Notes: a model not told the origin generated them from the sequence alone. DNA of 64,000 nucleotides from Candidatus Methylomirabilis sp. (GCA_020722725.1 DYKG01000002.1:118598-182597); one strand, 5' to 3'. Shown: positions 16,311 through 25,764, counted from the stretch's first letter. A program made the numbers and translations.

Positions 16311-17144
16311 TTAATCAGCCAATTTGATGGTAAAATCACGACGACTTAAAACAATACGAGAACCACAAAAGTTACAAAATCTTGCTCTTCCAATAGAGAA
16401 CGCTCCGCAGCCTGAGCAGATCATCAACCCTTCGCGGGGCTGGTTATCTATTTTCAGCACCGAAATCCATGATTCATGAATTCCAAGTATAAAAAGAGAA
16501 ACAAAGGCAATAATAACTCCGCTGAGCATTTGAAGGTTCAATTTAAAAACCACAAAATCAAAAAGGCCATGAAAAACCGCTGCAGCAATTATTGCCAGCA
16601 GAATTCGCAAAGCTACCGTAGAATCTGATCGTGGTCGATTGATAGCATTTGCTGCCATCGCAGCACACATACAGCTGAAATAAAGGTGGGCGGCCGAGCT
16701 TATAATCATTCTTGGCAAAACTACATATGAGCCAAAAATAGCATAATATTGAATGTTTTCAAGAAGTGAAAAACTCAAGGCACAGCCGGAAAACGCCATG
16801 AAAACAATTGTCGGCCTTTTATTGAAACGGGTAAGATGAGCGACTATAATCCCACCAGAAGCCTTTATCGCTTCCTCGATCAGTCCGATGATGCAGACAT
16901 TTGCCAAAAGAGTTATCCACCATTCACGCGGGGCAGTGATGAATGAACGAAGGTCTCCGCCAAGAAACCATTCGACCGGATAATAAACAATTCTAGTAAG
17001 TGTAATGCAGAATACTCCGCTTACCAGACCCCAGGTTGCCGCCTTTTTCAGCTCTTCATCGACCCAGTTTTTTTTGAAAACCTGGTAGAAAGCCACCAGT
17101 GGCATCAGCAGGAAAAACAACATCATGAGATCAACCTGACTCAA
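16311..17144 (-). CDS. PrsW-family intramembrane metalloprotease with C-terminal zinc ribbon
   Basis: 277 residues, about seven membrane segments. The PrsW motifs are all present: IEEAIK (E-E-x-x-K), FSLLENIQY (F-x-x-x-E-N), SSAAHLYFS and FHGLFDF (H-x-x-x-D), which build the zinc-dependent active site. In Bacillus PrsW starts cleavage of the anti-sigma factor RsiW. Here the C-terminus adds a zinc ribbon, CSGCGAF...FCNFCG. It overlaps the upstream zinc-ribbon/propeller gene by four bases, suggesting that the two act together, perhaps with that anchored protein as substrate or regulator. No sigma/anti-sigma pair is in the window. Confidence 0.8.
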   Translation of the reverse strand: MSQVDLMMLFFLLMPLVAFYQVFKKNWVDEELKKAATWGLVSGVFCITLTRIVYYPVEWFLGGDLRSFITAPREWWITLLANVCIIGLIEEAIKASGGIIVAHLTRFNKRPTIVFMAFSGCALSFSLLENIQYYAIFGSYVVLPRMIISSAAHLYFSCMCAAMAANAINRPRSDSTVALRILLAIIAAAVFHGLFDFVVFKLNLQMLSGVIIAFVSLFILGIHESWISVLKIDNQPREGLMICSGCGAFSIGRARFCNFCGSRIVLSRRDFTIKLAD

Positions 17145-18532
17145 TCCTGCTGCTCCTGTTCAAGAACGGCCACATAGATTTTCTTGCTGCGATTTACATT
17201 AGCGTGGAAAACAATGCCAGAGCTGTCAGGAAACCAGATCGGTCTGAAGCAGTCTGCATTGCCAAGAGGTCTGATTTCTTTTTCCGATTGATCTAAAAGG
17301 TTTTTAATTATCAAGGTATTTTTACTTCCATCGGTAGCCAGTGATCTTACAAAGGCAAGGCTGCGACCATCAGGCGACACGTCGGCCAGCCAGTTTCGGC
17401 CACCCGAATTTACCAGCTCAGTTGCTTCTCCAAGCGGTTCAAGCGTTATTTTCATGATATTGGACTTTTTCAGAGGTTCAAGGATTCTGGTAAAGACCAG
17501 ACCTTTTCCGTCTGGAAGCCATCTGGGCTCACGATCATCATCGGGTGTTGAAGTTATCTGAAGCTTGCTGCTTCCATCGATTCCGATCAGCCAGATATCG
17601 TTATTGCCCTTTTCGTTAGAGACATAGGCCACCAGAGAACCGTCCGGTGAAACTGCCGGCATCATATTTTTACCGGTGCCAACAGTAAGAGCTTTAGACT
17701 CACGCGAAGCACGATCAAAAACAAAAATATGCTCTGAACTTCGACTATCGCTTGAAAAAACGATGGCCTTACCATCTTCAGTAGTTTCCGGGGTCCAGAC
17801 ATTTCCGGGCCATTCGAAGGCGCGTTCAGGAGTTTGATTTGCTCCCAGCTTAACGGTAAAGCACTGATAAAGATTTCTGTTGCCAACCTTGAAGCGGTCG
17901 GCAGCAAAAACCATTTCTTGAAGATTTCTCGCGATAAAAGCGTGATAGCTGTTGAATTCCTCTTTTACCAGCGGCTTTACGGTTGAATATTTCAATCTGG
18001 TGGAATCAACTTCCTGATCGGGATCTGGGTGGGTCTGATCGATCGCGACCTCGCTCTGCGAAGGGTTTTCAGAGCTGGTTGCGACAGACTGAGAGGTTGA
18101 CGCGATGTCAATAGAAGCAGACTCAGAGGAAGAAATGGAACTTGCTGACTCGGAGGCAAAATTTGCAAGACTGTAAGAACCTATTTCGAGAGGCAAAGTC
18201 GAATCTGATGCGGTAAGCTCAATTGATACAGAGGCACTTTCCTGGATGGCATTTAAAACCAGGGGCTCAGATGCCAGAAAATTTTCCGGAGAGTCGTTTT
18301 TCACGGTCTTCGCACGATCAAGACCGAGAATGCCGGCAAAGCTGTGATCCCAGGCCGAACCTTTGAAAAAAATCGTATCAAACAAGCTGCCAGCAACCGC
18401 GCCGGCGAGAAAAATAAACAAACCGAGAATCATTCTGGTTCGGTATCGTTGTCTTCTTTTCTGGGGCGTGTCGCACTCAGGACAATTGACCACCCTGGGC
18501 GGCAGTTTCTTTCCACATCGGAAACAATACAT
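17141..18532 (-). CDS. Zinc-ribbon, single-pass membrane protein with TolB-like beta-propeller
   Basis: 463 residues. Residues 3-21 form a zinc ribbon (CFRCGKKL...CPEC), residues about 33-52 are a membrane helix, then a serine-rich linker leads to a propeller from about residue 190. The propeller repeats are of the WD40-like/PD40 type found in TolB (SPDGSLVAYVSNEKGNNDIW, SPDGRSLAFVRS, FPDSSGIVF). Topology would put the zinc ribbon in the cytoplasm and the propeller outside. The stop overlaps the PrsW start (ATGA). AAGGAG lies eight bases before the ATG. Role unknown; a membrane sensor fits the architecture. Confidence 0.75.
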   Translation of the reverse strand: MYCFRCGKKLPPRVVNCPECDTPQKRRQRYRTRMILGLFIFLAGAVAGSLFDTIFFKGSAWDHSFAGILGLDRAKTVKNDSPENFLASEPLVLNAIQESASVSIELTASDSTLPLEIGSYSLANFASESASSISSSESASIDIASTSQSVATSSENPSQSEVAIDQTHPDPDQEVDSTRLKYSTVKPLVKEEFNSYHAFIARNLQEMVFAADRFKVGNRNLYQCFTVKLGANQTPERAFEWPGNVWTPETTEDGKAIVFSSDSRSSEHIFVFDRASRESKALTVGTGKNMMPAVSPDGSLVAYVSNEKGNNDIWLIGIDGSSKLQITSTPDDDREPRWLPDGKGLVFTRILEPLKKSNIMKITLEPLGEATELVNSGGRNWLADVSPDGRSLAFVRSLATDGSKNTLIIKNLLDQSEKEIRPLGNADCFRPIWFPDSSGIVFHANVNRSKKIYVAVLEQEQQD

Positions 18533-18561
18533 AGTGTTCTCCTTGTAAAATTCGCAACAGA

Positions 18562-18590
18562 ATTATACCCTATCGTATCGATGGTTTAAA
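18562..18590 (-). promoter_or_regulatory. Sigma-70 promoter for the propeller-PrsW operon
   Basis: On the minus strand: TTTAAA (18590-18585), 17 bases, TATAAT (18567-18562), about 29 bases before the ATG at 18532. The -10 box is perfect; the -35 box is weak. Confidence 0.5.
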
Positions 18591-18653
18591 GCAGAAGGTT
18601 TTTTTAATTTAAGCCTTTATTGATGTTGTTTCGGAAGGCAATGGAGATGCAGA

Positions 18654-20201
18654 ATGAACAAAAAAGACATAGGCAATTTTTTCGTGATTGGTTATCAGGG
18701 TGTTAACCCTACGGATGAATTTCTAAAATTCGTTGAAGAATGGCAGATTGGCGGAGTCATCGTTTTTGCCAGAAACATAGATCGTCCTGAAAACATGACA
18801 AAAGCACTCAAGCGCATCGAAGAAGCTGCGGGCCGGAAAATTTTCACCGCCATTGATCAGGAAGGCGGGCTGGTTATGAGATTGTTGCAGGATTGCAGCC
18901 TTTTTCAGTCAGCGATGGGCCTTGCCGCAACCGGCGATGTTGAAATGGTTGAAGCTTCGCATCATGCAATGGCAAAAGAAATGCTTGCAATGGGATTGAA
19001 CTGGAATCTCGCTCCGGTTCTCGACATTAACCATCCGGATAACCCGGGAATTGGAGCCCGATCTTTTGGAGATTGCGCTGAAGCAGTCAGCAAATACGGA
19101 ATAGCGGCGATCAAAGGGCTGCAGAAAGCCGGTGTTCTTGCCTGTGCCAAGCATTTTCCCGGCAAAGGCAATGCCAGAGTGGATTCTCACCTGACCCTTC
19201 CAATCATCGAAAAAACGGCTGAGCATCTGAACCAGCACGAATTACTGCCGTTCAAGCGGGCAATTGCTGAAAAAGTTGCAGCCATCATGACCGCCCATGT
19301 TTTTTTCCCAGCGTTTGAAAGTGCACCCGACCTGCCGGCCACTTTATCTAAAAGCGTTTTAACCGGTCTGTTGCGTAACCAGCTTAAATTCGATGGTCTA
19401 TTGATAACCGATGACCTTGAAATGGGAGCGATTACAGAAAAATATGGAATTGCAGAAGCCGCCCATCTTTCTTTCGCAGCAGGTGCCGACCTGCTGTTGA
19501 TTTGCCATCAGCTTGAGCAGGAAAGAGCCGCAGCAGAAAAGCTTTTGAGCAAAATCAACAGCAGCACTGAAATGCAGAAACGGTTTTCTGAGAGTCTGGC
19601 AAGAATTGATAGAGCAAGGAAACGGCTGGATTCACCTTATAGAATGCCTGATTGCCAAAGCCTGATGCTCGACCATGAAAAACTTGTCAGAGAAACACAT
19701 GAAAAATCATTGAGATTTCTCGCCTGGGAAAATGAAATGACCGGCCTTTCATCAGAAAGTGAGATCACTATTGTTTATCCTCAGATTTCTGCCCTGGTTC
19801 AGGTTGAAGAGACACACGCCGGACAGGGTCTGCATGGGCTTTTTAAAAATTCTTTCAAAAACGCCATGGCAGTTGAATACTGCCCCAAAGAGACTCAGGA
19901 AGAGATTATTCAGAAGGTTGAGAGACTTTCAAAAAAAACCGACAAACTGTTATTCTTTACTTACAATGGCCATTTGTTTAATCACCAGATAGAAGCAGCC
20001 AGAAAGCTTTCAGCAGGATATAAAAATGCAGCTGCAGTTGCCCTGAGAAATCCCTATGACCTGAAATTTCTGCCTGAATTCAAAACCAGAATTGCAACGT
20101 TCAGCTTTAGAACTCCGGCGATTCAGGCAGTCCTGAAATCACTTCAGGGCCAATTGAAGCCAGTCAGTAAGCCATGGCCGGTTGATATAGATGGCTGGTA
20201 A
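18654..20201 (+). CDS. nagZ: Beta-N-acetylglucosaminidase NagZ-type (GH3)
   Basis: 515 residues. The first 340 residues form the GH3 barrel with GGVIVFARN, FTAIDQEGG, the KHFPGKG...DSH loop bearing the Asp-His catalytic pair, and TDDLEMGAI with the nucleophile aspartate. The usual second histidine of KHFPGHG is lysine here. A C-terminal domain of about 170 residues makes it longer than the short proteobacterial NagZ and more like two-domain Bacillus forms. There is no clear signal peptide, implying cytoplasmic action. NagZ removes GlcNAc from peptidoglycan fragments and would complement the NamZ-family enzyme. GGAG lies seven bases before the ATG. Confidence 0.85.
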   Translation: MNKKDIGNFFVIGYQGVNPTDEFLKFVEEWQIGGVIVFARNIDRPENMTKALKRIEEAAGRKIFTAIDQEGGLVMRLLQDCSLFQSAMGLAATGDVEMVEASHHAMAKEMLAMGLNWNLAPVLDINHPDNPGIGARSFGDCAEAVSKYGIAAIKGLQKAGVLACAKHFPGKGNARVDSHLTLPIIEKTAEHLNQHELLPFKRAIAEKVAAIMTAHVFFPAFESAPDLPATLSKSVLTGLLRNQLKFDGLLITDDLEMGAITEKYGIAEAAHLSFAAGADLLLICHQLEQERAAAEKLLSKINSSTEMQKRFSESLARIDRARKRLDSPYRMPDCQSLMLDHEKLVRETHEKSLRFLAWENEMTGLSSESEITIVYPQISALVQVEETHAGQGLHGLFKNSFKNAMAVEYCPKETQEEIIQKVERLSKKTDKLLFFTYNGHLFNHQIEAARKLSAGYKNAAAVALRNPYDLKFLPEFKTRIATFSFRTPAIQAVLKSLQGQLKPVSKPWPVDIDGW

Positions 20202-20273
20202 TTTTTTTCTAATTCTTTACCATGTAAATGTCGATGGATTTCGAAGAAAAGTAGAAATCTGGAGGCATTAAAC

Positions 20274-20714
20274 ATGTGGGAACTGGAAATTAAAATTCTT
20301 GCACTAACCGCTGTTTACTTTATCGGTTGGTTTCTTTTTGAAAAGGTATTTTCACGGATCTGGAACCTTTTGACCGGTGAAAAATCTGAGCAGCCAAACG
20401 AAAGAAGACAGAAAATCGTGCCCCTGGCGACGGTTACGCCCATGGATCAAACCTGGCGTTACATTCGCGGCCTGAAAAGCCAGGACTGGAGAATCAGAAG
20501 AATCTCCTGCATTCAGCTCGGTGAACGTCGAGGAACTGCGGTTGTTGAGGCTCTTATAGAAGCTCTCGATGACAACCGTGAAGAAGTCAGTCTGGCAGCC
20601 GGAGAAGCACTGGCCAAAATAGGAGACCCGGCAGCAATAGAAGCGCTTTCAGCCCATTGTTCCAAACTGGAAAAGCATTCTGGCATGACCTACGAAAGCT
20701 ATCGTGCCGCCTGA
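20274..20714 (+). CDS. Membrane-anchored HEAT-repeat protein
   Basis: 146 residues with one N-terminal membrane helix (about 5-25) and a cytoplasmic C-terminus containing two HEAT-like repeats (WRIRRISCIQLGER and REEVSLAAGEALAKIGDPAAIEAL). HEAT repeats of this kind bind proteins. GGAGG lies nine bases before the ATG. It is followed by about 300 bases without a gene. Partner unknown. Confidence 0.7.
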   Translation: MWELEIKILALTAVYFIGWFLFEKVFSRIWNLLTGEKSEQPNERRQKIVPLATVTPMDQTWRYIRGLKSQDWRIRRISCIQLGERRGTAVVEALIEALDDNREEVSLAAGEALAKIGDPAAIEALSAHCSKLEKHSGMTYESYRAA

Positions 20715-21015
20715 AATGATTGGGAAATGTTGAGACTGATCCAGAAGTCTTAAATTATTCAATGCCATCGCCCGACTTGATCGGGCGATCTTGATTTAAA
20801 GTTGTTTTCAGATTCGCCAATCAGGGTGGGTGAGCCCCCCAAAACAGAATAAAAGGCCAGCAATACTGATCGCAGAAAATATATTCGCAGGGGCCGAACT
20901 CCGCGTGAAGCGCAGGATGCGCCAATGCCATGGCCCGATTTAAACCCTGGCAATACAAACGAATTAAATGTGATTGGCATAAGATAGCAACATATTTTTT
21001 AAACGGACGATTGAA
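20715..21015. other. Intergenic stretch with one strong hairpin
   Basis: The only clear element is a perfect nine-base inverted repeat ATCGCCCGA/TCGGGCGAT (20767-20789, loop CTTGA). It is followed by CTTGATTT, so it could be a weak terminator for the HEAT gene. I see no convincing gene here; the antisense frames lack a credible start site or codon pattern. Confidence 0.5.
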
Positions 21016-22494
21016 ATGTTCAAGCTGCAAATTACAACACTGATAATATCTTCATCGATTATAATGGTTGAATTGCTGCAGCATTCAAATTACCCGATTT
21101 TAACAACCACAGCCTTCACAATGGCCCTGCTTAGTTCTTTAGCTGTGGTCAAATCGCTAAAACTATTTCATGAAGTCGAAGAAGATCCGGATAAGCGCGA
21201 GAATTTGTCAAATGATCTTTTGATCCTTGACAATTCACAATTAACCGTTGAAGAAAAAATGATCAAACTGGGCTATATGATGACCCTTACCAACCAGGAG
21301 AGCAATTTTTCAGCAAAAATAAATTATTGCTTAAATCGTCTGTATGAATTTTTTCAGGGCTACACCCTGATTTATTACCGAAGAGAATCGGGAAGTTTCA
21401 TTTTCACTGGTGGTATTAGAAGCGGGCGCATCAGGCCCATTGATGTAATTAAAGAATCAGATCCGCTGGTTGAAGAAATGCTTGATAGAATTGTCAATCT
21501 GGCTGATTTTCGCGTTTTTTTGCAGGCAGGCCACATTGATCGCGCATTTCAGCCAGGACAAAGCGAAAAAGACCCGCTTACCATGCTGGTTCCAGTTTCA
21601 TTCTTCGGACGCCTTGAGGGAATTCTGACCGTCCTTTGTCATGATGGCAAAAGCTTTACAGAGGCGTCAAAGAAAATTCTGCAATTCTTTGCAGATCATC
21701 TGGCACTGGTTATTGACAACCACACAATCTTGAACACCAGACAAAAGACGATAAATCATGAGAACGAGAATCAACTTTGCCGAAGGCTTCTGACAATGCT
21801 TTTCTCCCCTGCCCTGCCGGGTCTTAAGGGGTGGGATTTTGGCCTGAATTATTCTCATTCCGCCTCATACTCAGGTGATTTTCATGAATTTCTGCCGATT
21901 CAGGGAAACCGACTGTTGATTCTGACTGGTCACGCCTCGGGAAAAGGCCTGGATGGAGCAATTTATTTCACCAGACTGAAAGCCATGATAAGTGGACTGG
22001 CTAATCAGATAGCCTCTCCGGCAGATTTGTTGAATCTGCTTTCGCAAAACATGGCGGGAGATCAGGGTGAAGAGCTCTTTACCACGCTGCTGGCAGTGAT
22101 CATCAAGGCGGGCAGCAGAGAGGTCGTTCTTGCCAATGCGGGGCATTCAGGTCTGATTATCAACCGAACCCGGAATGGATTCGCTGAGGTTCCACAAATC
22201 GAAACTGGCGTGCCGATGGGATTATTCAATCAGAGCGCTGATGCATATAAGAATCATTCAATTCAATTGTTGCCGGGAGACGGTCTGTTCATTTATACTG
22301 ATGGCATTCTTGAACAGGCTTTCAGTAATGGAAAAAAATTCAGCAGCGAAAACATCAGGCTCATTTTTGAAAAAATTCCGGAGCTGCCAGCAACGCAAAC
22401 TCTTGAAACTTTTTTCAATGAGCTTTATCTTGAAAGGCAGTCTGGTTTCGGCATATCCGACGACCAGACCGGCATTTACCTGAAAGTAGAGTAA
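21016..22494 (+). CDS. Membrane-anchored GAF-SpoIIE (PP2C-like) phosphatase, atypical metal site
   Basis: 492 residues. Two membrane helices (about 5-20 and 28-45), then a GAF-like sensor domain (about 90-240), then a SpoIIE-type phosphatase domain (about 265-492). Motifs seen are YSGDFHEF (first metal aspartate), ASGKGLDGAI, NAGHSGLI, PGDGLFIYTDG and ISDDQTG. The aspartate normally found in GDVSGKG is His306 (TGHASGKG). Such enzymes dephosphorylate anti-anti-sigma factors in partner-switching pathways; no STAS or anti-sigma gene is nearby. It is followed after six bases by a gene of unknown function. Confidence 0.8.
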   Translation: MFKLQITTLIISSSIIMVELLQHSNYPILTTTAFTMALLSSLAVVKSLKLFHEVEEDPDKRENLSNDLLILDNSQLTVEEKMIKLGYMMTLTNQESNFSAKINYCLNRLYEFFQGYTLIYYRRESGSFIFTGGIRSGRIRPIDVIKESDPLVEEMLDRIVNLADFRVFLQAGHIDRAFQPGQSEKDPLTMLVPVSFFGRLEGILTVLCHDGKSFTEASKKILQFFADHLALVIDNHTILNTRQKTINHENENQLCRRLLTMLFSPALPGLKGWDFGLNYSHSASYSGDFHEFLPIQGNRLLILTGHASGKGLDGAIYFTRLKAMISGLANQIASPADLLNLLSQNMAGDQGEELFTTLLAVIIKAGSREVVLANAGHSGLIINRTRNGFAEVPQIETGVPMGLFNQSADAYKNHSIQLLPGDGLFIYTDGILEQAFSNGKKFSSENIRLIFEKIPELPATQTLETFFNELYLERQSGFGISDDQTGIYLKVE

Positions 22495-22500
22495 ATCTCC

Positions 22501-23223
22501 ATGAGTCAAACCAGCGAAGTCCTAGAAAGACACGTATTCATCAGCAGCAGAAAAGAACGTGAGATTTATTTGAGCGTTTTCGAAAAGATTTTTGCTTTTC
22601 CAGTGGCGAACATTGCAGTGCAATTCGTTGACCAGCCAGACGAGCACTATTCAACCATCAATGACCGCACAAAAAAAATTCTGCTTAACATTGCCAAGCC
22701 TGAAAAAATCACCTGCATCAGCGGTCAATTCGAAGATGGTGGCAGCTTTACCCTGCAGAACGGGAATCTGCATGTGTTAGTTCTTGAAGACGAGTATAAT
22801 TATGAATTGCTCGAATCTCTAAAAAACTTCCTCAATCCAATTTTCCCCCTATGGATATTCAGAAATCCTTATATCTGGGGGGTTACCATATTCGAGCCCT
22901 ATGAAAGACAGCATTTTTTCGATGTAAGGAATTTTTCAGCCAGGTCGCGCCTGCTTGAAGAGCCGGAAGTGGATATTTTTCGCCGGGATGACGGAATCAT
23001 TCACAAGTATAGATTTTTCACCCGAGCCGATATTGAAGCAGAAGAAGGAATGAAATTTCTTGAACCATTTTTCAAAGAAATGCTTGAAGGACTGAAAAAA
23101 CGTAATTATGAAGGCCTGGAAGTTCTTCACACCTACTGCACCGACAAGATTGCATTCAGAAGATTAGACCCAAGAACCAAGCTTGGGAAAGATATAAAAT
23201 CAGTTTTAAGCCCTGACAAATAA
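22501..23223 (+). CDS. Protein of unknown function in the phosphatase operon
   Basis: 240 residues, no signal peptide or membrane segment. I do not recognise a family. The sequence is rich in aromatic and acidic residues, with a central region NPIFPLWIFRNPYIWGVTIF and a C-terminal helix rich in E and K. It begins six bases after the SpoIIE gene and ends nine bases before a TPR gene, so it is probably co-expressed with both. Confidence 0.6.
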   Translation: MSQTSEVLERHVFISSRKEREIYLSVFEKIFAFPVANIAVQFVDQPDEHYSTINDRTKKILLNIAKPEKITCISGQFEDGGSFTLQNGNLHVLVLEDEYNYELLESLKNFLNPIFPLWIFRNPYIWGVTIFEPYERQHFFDVRNFSARSRLLEEPEVDIFRRDDGIIHKYRFFTRADIEAEEGMKFLEPFFKEMLEGLKKRNYEGLEVLHTYCTDKIAFRRLDPRTKLGKDIKSVLSPDK

Positions 23224-23232
23224 GGAGTTTTA

Positions 23233-23982
23233 ATGGCTGAAGAGACCGCGTATCGCGAATCGTTGCTTGATGAAGTTATCGATGCATGTATCAAGCAGCT
23301 AAAGACAAGGCCTAACGAACACGCGAAACTGTTTTTCCTCGGTAATGCCTTCTTTTTAAAAAATCAATTTGACAAGGCTTCTTTCTGTTACGTTAAAGCG
23401 GTCAACCTTAACCCCAAAAACCCGGTTTACTACCTTCATCTTGGCCACGCTTATCGAGAACTGGGTGACCGTGATCAGGCGGTTGCTTCTTATGAATCGG
23501 TATTGACACTCAACCCACGATTTGCCGACGCACATTTCAACGTTGGCCTGATTTTTTTTGAAAACAAAGCTCTTGAAAAAGCCATCGCAAGCTTTTCCAA
23601 TGCTCTGGCGATCAATCCGCGTTATGCCGCGGCCAGGTATTATGTTGGTCGCATCTATGAAGAACAGGGTGTATTCAGCAAGGCGATGCAGGAATACAGG
23701 CATGTGGTAGAAGATACCATGGGACAAAAGCTGGAGAAAGGCAGTGTAACCATTGATTTTGGGGCGGTTTTTTCTGATCTGGGACTTCTTGACCAGGCAG
23801 AGCGCGAATATCGAAAACTGATCAGAGAACACCCTGAATATGCTGACCTGCACTTCCATCTGGGCATAATTCTAAAGAAAAAAGGCAGGCCCGATGAGGC
23901 CATGGAAGAATTCAGAGTCGCAATTCAGCTTAACCCTCATTACATGGATGCCCGGCGCAACTATTGGGAATCGGCGCAATAA
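23233..23982 (+). CDS. Tetratricopeptide-repeat protein
   Basis: 249 residues containing about six TPR units (for example VYYLHLGHAYRELGDRDQAV and DLHFHLGIILKKKGRPDEAM). No signal peptide. AAGGAG lies six bases before the ATG. Its position between the phosphatase pair and pilB suggests a scaffold for one of these; in pilus systems PilF-type TPR proteins help secretin assembly, but they are lipoproteins and this one is not. Confidence 0.8.
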   Translation: MAEETAYRESLLDEVIDACIKQLKTRPNEHAKLFFLGNAFFLKNQFDKASFCYVKAVNLNPKNPVYYLHLGHAYRELGDRDQAVASYESVLTLNPRFADAHFNVGLIFFENKALEKAIASFSNALAINPRYAAARYYVGRIYEEQGVFSKAMQEYRHVVEDTMGQKLEKGSVTIDFGAVFSDLGLLDQAEREYRKLIREHPEYADLHFHLGIILKKKGRPDEAMEEFRVAIQLNPHYMDARRNYWESAQ

Positions 23983-24052
23983 GCAAGCAAGTTTTTCTTT
24001 TTCTATGTTTTCAAAGCAGGCGTAATAAGTTACTATATAGATTCAAACCGCC

Positions 24053-25741
24053 ATGTTTAAGAGAAAAAAAATCGGACAACTGCTGATCGAAGCAGGCCAT
24101 ATTGGTGAAAAAGAGCTGAACATCGGTCTTGCCGAGCAGAAGAAGCGCGGCAAACGTATCGGTCAGGTTCTTATTGAGCTGGGCTATCTTTCTGAAGACA
24201 AGCTTTTGCCTATTCTGGGCAAACAGCTGAAGGTGCCATTCGTAGATTTGAGCAAGGTCGAGATCAAACCTGAAGTTCTCAAGATGGTTCCAGAAAAGAT
24301 CTGCCGCAAACACAATCTGGTGCCAATCAATTTTGACGGCAAGAGCCTCATGATCGGCATGGCCGACCCTCTCGACGTTTTCATCATCGATGAAATACAG
24401 TTTCAGAACAACTGTGAAGTTGTAAGGGCTATCTGCTCAGAAAATCAGATCGCAGACTGCACCGACAAGCTTTATGTTGCCGGTGCCATGGCCGACGCAC
24501 TCAGCGCACTTACATCAGGCAACGGAGACGGAGCGACAGATGGCGGAGCCCTTGATGGCCTGAAAAAGGCTTCTGAAGAAACGCCGATAATCAAGCTGGT
24601 AAATCTGATTCTGACCTCAGCGGTGCAAAAAGGTGCATCAGATATTCACATCGAACCGGATGAAGGCGAGCTGAGAGTGAGATTACGCATAGATGGCAAC
24701 CTGATTATTACCATGAACCTGCAGCCAGAAGCGTTGCCCTCGGTCATGTCGAGAATCAAGATTCTCAGCGGCATGGATATTTCTGAGCGCCGACTGCCGC
24801 AAGATGGCCGTATCCAGATGATCATCATGGACAAGCCCATCGATTTCCGTGTAAACACCATTCCAACAGCCTGGGGCGAAAAGGCCTGCCTGCGAATTCT
24901 TGACAAATCGAATGTTAACGTTCAACTCGAACAGATGGGTTTTTCCCCATTAAACTTCAATATGATTCAGAAGGCAATCAATTCGCCAAACGGCATGTGT
25001 CTGGTTACCGGGCCGACCGGGTCGGGGAAAACAACCACGCTTTATTCATGCCTTAATGCGATTAAAGGACCTGACATCAACATCTGTACAGTTGAGAACC
25101 CGGTCGAATATAAGCTCAAATACATCAATCAGGTTCAGGTAAGGCCTGAAATCGAATTGAACTTTTCAACGGTTCTACGTGCCTTTCTACGCCAGGACCC
25201 GGATGTCATCATGTTGGGTGAGATCCGCGATGAAGAAACTGCGAGTATTGCGGTAGAAGCGGCATTGACCGGCCATCTGGTTTTCGCCACCCTGCATACG
25301 AACGATGCGCCGAGCACGGCGATTCGTCTGGTAGATATGGGGGTAGAGCCATTCCTGGTTTCTTCTGCACTTTTATGCATCGTTTCGCAACGTCTGGCCC
25401 GGCGTGTCTGCAAGTTCTGCAAAGACGTCGACACCAGCATTACACCGGAAATTATTGCAGATCTGGGCCTTCCCCCGGAATGTATAAATGAAACATATTA
25501 TCGCGGAAAAGGCTGTGACAAATGCGCCAAAACCGGCTACAAAGGTCGCGTTGGGGTTCATGAGGTAATGTATACCCACGAGAACCTCAGACGCATGATC
25601 ATTCAGAAAGTTGGGCCAGATGATCTCAAGAACGAAGCTTTGAGACTTGGCATGAAAAGCTTGAAGGATGATATTGTTGCAAAATTCCAGCAAGGATTGA
25701 CAACCCCCGAAGAAGTATTTGCGCTGGCGCGTTCTGATTGA
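24053..25741 (+). CDS. pilB: Type IV pilus / type II secretion assembly ATPase PilB/GspE
   Basis: 562 residues. The N-terminal half has the GspE N-domain (IGQLLIEAG, VPFVDLSKVEI). The ATPase domain has Walker A GPTGSGKTTT near residue 320, an Asp box (RQDPDVIMLGEIRDEETA), and His box ATLHTNDAP. A four-cysteine zinc site (CKFCKDV...CDKCAKTGYKGR) is kept as in GspE/PilB. It powers pilus or pseudopilus extension at the inner membrane. pilC follows after 23 bases. A possible promoter (TTTTCA, 17 bases, TACTAT) lies just upstream, but no Shine-Dalgarno is seen. Confidence 0.95.
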   Translation: MFKRKKIGQLLIEAGHIGEKELNIGLAEQKKRGKRIGQVLIELGYLSEDKLLPILGKQLKVPFVDLSKVEIKPEVLKMVPEKICRKHNLVPINFDGKSLMIGMADPLDVFIIDEIQFQNNCEVVRAICSENQIADCTDKLYVAGAMADALSALTSGNGDGATDGGALDGLKKASEETPIIKLVNLILTSAVQKGASDIHIEPDEGELRVRLRIDGNLIITMNLQPEALPSVMSRIKILSGMDISERRLPQDGRIQMIIMDKPIDFRVNTIPTAWGEKACLRILDKSNVNVQLEQMGFSPLNFNMIQKAINSPNGMCLVTGPTGSGKTTTLYSCLNAIKGPDINICTVENPVEYKLKYINQVQVRPEIELNFSTVLRAFLRQDPDVIMLGEIRDEETASIAVEAALTGHLVFATLHTNDAPSTAIRLVDMGVEPFLVSSALLCIVSQRLARRVCKFCKDVDTSITPEIIADLGLPPECINETYYRGKGCDKCAKTGYKGRVGVHEVMYTHENLRRMIIQKVGPDDLKNEALRLGMKSLKDDIVAKFQQGLTTPEEVFALARSD

Positions 25742-25764
25742 TGTAATAAACAGGAGATTTTGCG

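Noticed and set aside
20975..20995. Apparent sigma-54 site TGGCAT...AGC before the SpoIIE gene
   Set aside because: The GG-to-GC spacing is one base short and the -12 element is poor.
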